Assembly: GCF_020283565.1 (NCBI RefSeq)
Contig: NC_060060.1
Location: 12,214,001 to 12,278,000, forward strand
Direction of reading: 5' to 3'
Length of the DNA: 64,000 nt
Source of the DNA: Trifolium pratense
Lineage: Eukaryota > Streptophyta > Magnoliopsida > Fabales > Fabaceae
Shown here piece by piece: positions 59,881-64,000 of this stretch (positions within the stretch are counted from its first letter, which is position 1; every line of letters begins with the position of its first letter). Position numbers and translations under genes: made by a program. The notes under the pieces are model-generated. The model saw nothing but the letters and a program-made list of their open reading frames with translations, did not search any database and was not told the DNA's origin.

Positions 59881-61761
59881 ATGCATTTGAGAAGTGGTAA
59901 ATCTTTACCAAATTTAACTAGTGTTAAATCTAGATCAAAAATGGTTAGACCACCAAATAATAATCAAAACAATAACAACAATGTCCCAAATCCTGAAGGA
60001 CAGCCAACACAAGCGTCGATTAGTAACGCTACTGTCATGGCCCAAGGCTCTGGAACATCTGCTTCGAGCGTTCCTGCAGTCAGTTTTGGGAATATAGGGT
60101 TAACAATGCCCTCAACGAGTTCGACTGTATCTGGGTCGATATCTTCGTTAGCATCACATGGTATAGGGGGCAGTCAGCCTGGTGCTGAAGATGTAAGGAG
60201 CCCCATTCGATCGTTTTTGTTGAACCAATCAGGATTAGGAATGCCAGAATCTTTAATGGCAGGCTTACATAATTCTAACCCAAATCCTGACAGGAGTACC
60301 ATGCCTTCCCCAGCAGCCTCTGTTGTGGGAAATAGGACCAGAGACATTGCCTTACAAAATTTAACCAATGTAACTATGATGTCCTTTCGACAACAAATGG
60401 ACGAGAGTAATCATGAAATGGTTAATACTCTGACTTCACAATTGGGGACTATTTTGAATCCTTTAATCAACAATACAAATAATAATTATCAGTTGTTAGC
60501 CCATCAGATGGGGCGGATTGCAGATTTCTTTGGTACTCCTGCAATGCCTAACCAAAACCTTCAGCCCATTCGAAACCAAACACAGGTTCAGAACCAAGGG
60601 TTTCATGTGAACAATGAAGTTCCAAATAATCAAGTACCACAAGTGGTACAAGAGGAACCACCAGCTCCAGTAGTGCACCATGTGCCAGAGCCTGAAGTAA
60701 TTTTGGTTAATCGAAATCAGAATGCTGACGAAGTAATTAGAAATGTGCAAAGAAATAATTTCGCGCAACAAGATAACTTGGCAAATTTAGTCGAAACTAT
60801 CTTAACTCAAAACGGTTTCAATGTTGGCCTACATAGGCCTAACTTTATTTCCCCATTATCTGAATATATATTACAAACTGAATTGCCAAGGGGATGGAAA
60901 ATCCCCAAATTCACAAAGTTTGCTGGGGACACAACTGAGTCAACAGTGGAACATGTGGCAAGATTTTTTGCCGAAGCAGGAAATTTGGCAGATAATGAAA
61001 ATTTAAGGTTAAAATATTTCCCAAATTCCCTTACAAAAAATGCTTTCACTTGGTTCACAACTCTTCCCCCCCGTTCGATTCAGCATTGGACTCAATTAGA
61101 AAGGGCTTTCCATGAACAGTTTTATATGGGCCAATCTAAGATCAGTTTGAAGGAATTGGCCAGTGTGAGGAGAAAGACACCAGAGTCCATAGATGATTAT
61201 TTGAATCGATTTAGGCTACTCAAGGCCAGATGTTTTACTCAAGTGCCTGAACATGAGTTAGTTGAAATGGCTGCTGGAGGCCTAGATTATTCAATTCGAA
61301 AGAAATTAGATACACAACATCTAAGAGACATGGCACAATTAGCGGATAGGGTAAGACAGGTCGAACGCCTTAAGGCTGAAAAGGCTAGATCATCGAAGTT
61401 TCAAAAGAGAGAAAAGATTGCTTATGTCGAAACTATAGATGATGATGATGAGGAATATGTAATAAACTATGGAGACATAGAGGATAATGAAATTATTGTG
61501 GCCGAACTAAAACCTGGCCCTCCTTATGTCTGCAAATTACTAAAACCTTCGAATGGAAAAAATCCTGTCGAACCCAAGAATGATAAATTTGTTGCTAAAA
61601 CTTATTCGTTTGATATAACTAAATGTGATGAAATATTTGATTTATTGGTTACTGATGGCCAAATTGTTGTTCCAAAGGGATTGAAAGTGCCTCCCCTTGA
61701 ACAACAAAAGAAAAGAGGTTTTTGCAAATTTCATAATTTTTTGGGTCATAAAACCTCATAA
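59881..61761 (+). CDS. Ty3/gypsy gag, ended early by a nonsense codon
   Basis: Capsid-type protein of a plant gypsy retrotransposon; it starts MHLRSGKSLP, as in Tat/Ogre-like gags. The first 340 residues are low-complexity. A retrotransposon gag domain follows at about 345-480 (RGWKIPKFTKFAGD, FTWFTTLPPRSI and FHEQFYMGQSKISLKELASV). Near the end a zinc-knuckle-like FCKFHNFLGHK begins, and the frame then stops at TAA 61759-61761. The same frame continues open beyond the stop with related sequence, so the stop is most simply a point mutation. This copy probably cannot make a full gag. Confidence 0.85.
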   Translation: MHLRSGKSLPNLTSVKSRSKMVRPPNNNQNNNNNVPNPEGQPTQASISNATVMAQGSGTSASSVPAVSFGNIGLTMPSTSSTVSGSISSLASHGIGGSQPGAEDVRSPIRSFLLNQSGLGMPESLMAGLHNSNPNPDRSTMPSPAASVVGNRTRDIALQNLTNVTMMSFRQQMDESNHEMVNTLTSQLGTILNPLINNTNNNYQLLAHQMGRIADFFGTPAMPNQNLQPIRNQTQVQNQGFHVNNEVPNNQVPQVVQEEPPAPVVHHVPEPEVILVNRNQNADEVIRNVQRNNFAQQDNLANLVETILTQNGFNVGLHRPNFISPLSEYILQTELPRGWKIPKFTKFAGDTTESTVEHVARFFAEAGNLADNENLRLKYFPNSLTKNAFTWFTTLPPRSIQHWTQLERAFHEQFYMGQSKISLKELASVRRKTPESIDDYLNRFRLLKARCFTQVPEHELVEMAAGGLDYSIRKKLDTQHLRDMAQLADRVRQVERLKAEKARSSKFQKREKIAYVETIDDDDEEYVINYGDIEDNEIIVAELKPGPPYVCKLLKPSNGKNPVEPKNDKFVAKTYSFDITKCDEIFDLLVTDGQIVVPKGLKVPPLEQQKKRGFCKFHNFLGHKTS

Positions 61762-62610
61762 TGCGTTCTTTTCAGGGATCTGGTTCAAAAGGCTTTGAAA
61801 GATGGAAGGTTGAAGTTTGGAGAGAAATCCAGACAACAGATGAAAATTGACGAAGATCCACTACAAATATCAGATGCTTCCTATGTGGAACCGGTCGAAT
61901 GCTTGATGATCGATGCCATGGACTTATCAGGAGGCGCTCAATTGGTTTCTATTCCAGAGAATGAATACTACGAGAAGATGAAAGTAGTGTATCCTGGGGC
62001 TGAAGAGGAACTGGTTGATTTTCTGCAAAGGTGTAAGCTTAACAAGTCTGAAGTTATGCTTTGTCCAAGGTGCAGTGTCGTATTCGACAAGAAGGCTACT
62101 GAGGGCCTTAACAAGTTCATACCATTCAGAAGAAACAAAGAGAATTGGCCAAAGTCAAGGCCAATGAAAAGACAGAACATGGCGCATGCTAAACCAATAC
62201 ATCAAAGGTTGGGCAACCCAAATACTTTTGTGCCATCCAACAACTCACCAATGAACAAATGGGTTCATGGTCATGCATCAAACTTTGTCAGAAATTCTGT
62301 TGACAAGGGAAGTTCGATTCATTCTGTTGATTCGAAGAAGTATGCTTACAGAAACAATTACAAGGGAAAGAATCTCATGACCCGCACACAATGGCGTAGG
62401 CATCAGCGCCAACAAAGACTCTCCCTTCAAGAGGCTCAAAAGACTGAAGACAACAAAGGAAAACAGGTTGTCGAAGTGACCAAAAGGCCTCTGAAAGAAA
62501 GATTGACTCTCAACCAGAGGATGTTCGAAAGGTTGAGAATGAGTTTGAAGGAGAGAACATGGAAGATGAGGATCTCCTTGATTCAGATCCCGAGTTTGAT
62601 GTGCTGGTGA
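61762..62610 (+). pseudogene. Continuation of gypsy gag frame after the stop
   Basis: Reads on in the same frame as the gag and shows the basic, Lys/Arg-rich linker (for example RNNYKGKNLMTRTQWRRHQR) that joins gag and protease in this type of element. Its frame ends at 62610, overlapping the protease frame by about 50 bases. The ATG at 61795 is unlikely to be used as a true start. Confidence 0.7.
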
Positions 62611-63422
62611 ACGTAGTTTCGATCCTCCCTGCTGAATATGACGTGTGGTCAGAAGTGACTGAAGGGGAGGATGAGTTCGATGAGTCTGAATTGGCTTTGC
62701 ACAAGCCAATGTGTTATTATGTAATGAATAATGGCTGTTTAGAGGAACAGATGGCCAATTTTGAGAGGCCAACTGAGGGAATGAAGAATCATTTGAAACC
62801 CCTCTTTATTCAGGCCAAAGTAAATAACGTGGGGGTCAACAAAGTGTTGATTGATGGAGGAGCAGCAGTAAACCTGATGCCAGAATTCATGATTACCAAG
62901 ATTGGTAAATTTTCTACTGACTTGCACCCTCACAACATCGTTCTTTCGAATTACGAAGGTGAGACTGGTTTCTCGCTGGGGGCAATTCAAGTCGATGTGG
63001 CAGTTGGCAGCACTGTTAGGCCAACTCTGTTTTTGGTTGTGGCATCGAAGGCCAATTATAATCTGCTTCTAGGAAGGGAGTGGATACATGGCGTTGGAGC
63101 AGTGCCTTCGACTCTCCATCAGAGGGTAAGTATTTGGAGAGATGATGGTGTGGTAGAGAATATCGAAGCCGATCAAAGTTATTTTAGGGCTGAGACACAC
63201 CACATAACTAAGCATTCATTTGATAAGAAGTTGGCGAACATATCGCCATGCACTGAACAGGGATATGCCTATGCCCCTGCTGATAATGTCTACCATTATG
63301 TCAAATTGGATCCAACTCATGGATTCATTTGGGAGAAAGAGGAGATAGATGATGGTCCACATGTGGATGAAGGCAAAGTCCGCCCAACTGGGTGGGACCT
63401 TGAAGAATACTACGATGACTAA
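62559..63422 (+). CDS. Gypsy retropepsin-like protease segment
   Basis: Carries the aspartic-protease-like motif VNKVLIDGGAAVNLMPEF near residue 99, with DGG where many families have DSG or DTG. It is followed by a conserved fold segment ending NYNLLLGREWIHG. It lies in a different frame from the gag, and the junction is in 62520-62560. The frame is open upstream of the ATG at 62559, so that ATG may not be a real start. It ends at TAA 63420-63422, overlapping an ATG at 63415 in the next frame. Confidence 0.8.
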   Translation: MEDEDLLDSDPEFDVLVNVVSILPAEYDVWSEVTEGEDEFDESELALHKPMCYYVMNNGCLEEQMANFERPTEGMKNHLKPLFIQAKVNNVGVNKVLIDGGAAVNLMPEFMITKIGKFSTDLHPHNIVLSNYEGETGFSLGAIQVDVAVGSTVRPTLFLVVASKANYNLLLGREWIHGVGAVPSTLHQRVSIWRDDGVVENIEADQSYFRAETHHITKHSFDKKLANISPCTEQGYAYAPADNVYHYVKLDPTHGFIWEKEEIDDGPHVDEGKVRPTGWDLEEYYDD

Positions 63423-64000
63423 GCCCAACGCTTGGGCCAAGATTTCGGCTTATATGGCCGAAAACAAGATAAAGATGGCTTTAGAAGCCACAATGCTGCA
63501 AGAAAATATGGCTGTCGAAGCCAATAACTGTGAAAATGGCAAATTATTGCCAATGACTCAAAAATTGGACTGCATCTATGATGAAGAACCATTAGGATTT
63601 GAGAAAGATCCTTCCAGTTCCAGTCAAAAGATGCAGGCCCAAGACCCTTTGGAGGAAGTAGATATTGGAGATGGCTCGATCAAAAGGCCAACGTACATAA
63701 GTGCTAATATCCCAAAGGACTTGCGTGAGAAACTGGTTGAACTCCTTAAAGAGTTCAAAGATTGTTTTGCTTGGGACTATGATGAAATGCCAGGTTTAAA
63801 CAGAAATTTGGTCGAACACAGATTACCCATTCGACCAGACAAGAAACCAGTTAAACAATCACCAAGAAGATTTGCACCAGAAATCCTATCTAAGATCAAG
63901 GAGGAAATTGAAAGGCTGCTGAGAAGCAAGTTCATCCGGACCGCCAGGTATGTCGAATGGTTAGCAAATATAGTTCCTGTCATTAAGAAAAATGGTTCTC
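63415..64000 (+). CDS. Start of gypsy reverse transcriptase frame, cut by window edge
   Basis: Open from an ATG at 63415 to the edge, about 195 codons without a stop by my reading. The first part is a linker. The later part carries the lead-in to plant gypsy reverse transcriptase (FKDCFAWDYDEMPGL, HRLPIRPDKKPVKQ, PRRFAPEI, KEEIERLLRSKFIR). The catalytic YxDD region would lie outside the window. The frame is the same as that of the gag and differs from that of the protease. Confidence 0.8.
   Translation, partial: MTKPNAWAKISAYMAENKIKMALEATMLQENMAVEANNCENGKLLPMTQKLDCIYDEEPLGFEKDPSSSSQKMQAQDPLEEVDIGDGSIKRPTYISANIPKDLREKLVELLKEFKDCFAWDYDEMPGLNRNLVEHRLPIRPDKKPVKQSPRRFAPEILSKIKEEIERLLRSKFIRTARYVEWLANIVPVIKKNGS

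Larger units (their letters stand above)
58984..64000 (+). mobile_element. 5' part of a Ty3/gypsy retrotransposon
   Basis: LTR, probable primer-binding site, gag, protease and the start of reverse transcriptase follow in the usual gypsy order. The gag stop and two frame changes suggest a defective copy, although a change of frame between protease and reverse transcriptase can be natural in Ogre-type elements. The remainder lies beyond the window. Confidence 0.85.

Overview
This window looks like nuclear DNA from a papilionoid legume, most likely Medicago or a close relative. I infer this from the AT-rich intergenic DNA, spliced plant gene families, and short repeat families I associate with that clade. 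No species can be proved from the sequence alone. There are five host genes. A coiled-coil NBS-LRR immune receptor lies on the minus strand (1796-4641). A secretory CPYC glutaredoxin has four exons on the plus strand (6873-11871). A PMT26-like Golgi methyltransferase has eight exons on the minus strand (12714-16222). A SHI/STY-type (SRS) transcription factor has two exons on the plus strand (26964-28678). A 13-exon FG-GAP membrane protein like Arabidopsis At3g51050/NERD1 lies on the minus strand (45900-57513). The spliced models close in frame at every junction I checked.

The rest is largely transposon-derived and often nested. The glutaredoxin introns hold a 1.5-kb TRIM-like element with apparently identical 169-bp LTRs and a 39-bp tandem array, plus a Stowaway-like MITE inside an older hairpin repeat. 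The FG-GAP gene introns hold a 412-bp TRIM with a perfect 5-bp duplication. They also hold a 4.3-kb Ty1/copia element with apparently identical LTRs and an intact pol but no room for a normal gag. The SRS intron holds a small MITE.

Two gene-poor stretches (16.7-26 kb and 29-45 kb) contain LINE 3' fragments, SINEs with target-site duplications, hAT-like elements, Stowaway-like and Tourist-like MITEs, and a Mutator-like MITE family with palindromic ends and 9-bp duplications. They also contain a 0.9-kb near-perfect hairpin and a solo LTR inside a MITE. From 58984 to the window edge runs the 5' part of a Ty3/gypsy element with a broken gag, a protease-bearing frame and the start of reverse transcriptase.

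The host genes share no evident pathway. They form an ordinary plant gene neighbourhood in which most recent change is transposon insertion into introns. I found no CRISPR array, operon, tRNA or rRNA gene, and no convincing new multi-gene system. The most unusual items are the gag-less copia, the array-bearing TRIM and the palindromic-end MITE family.
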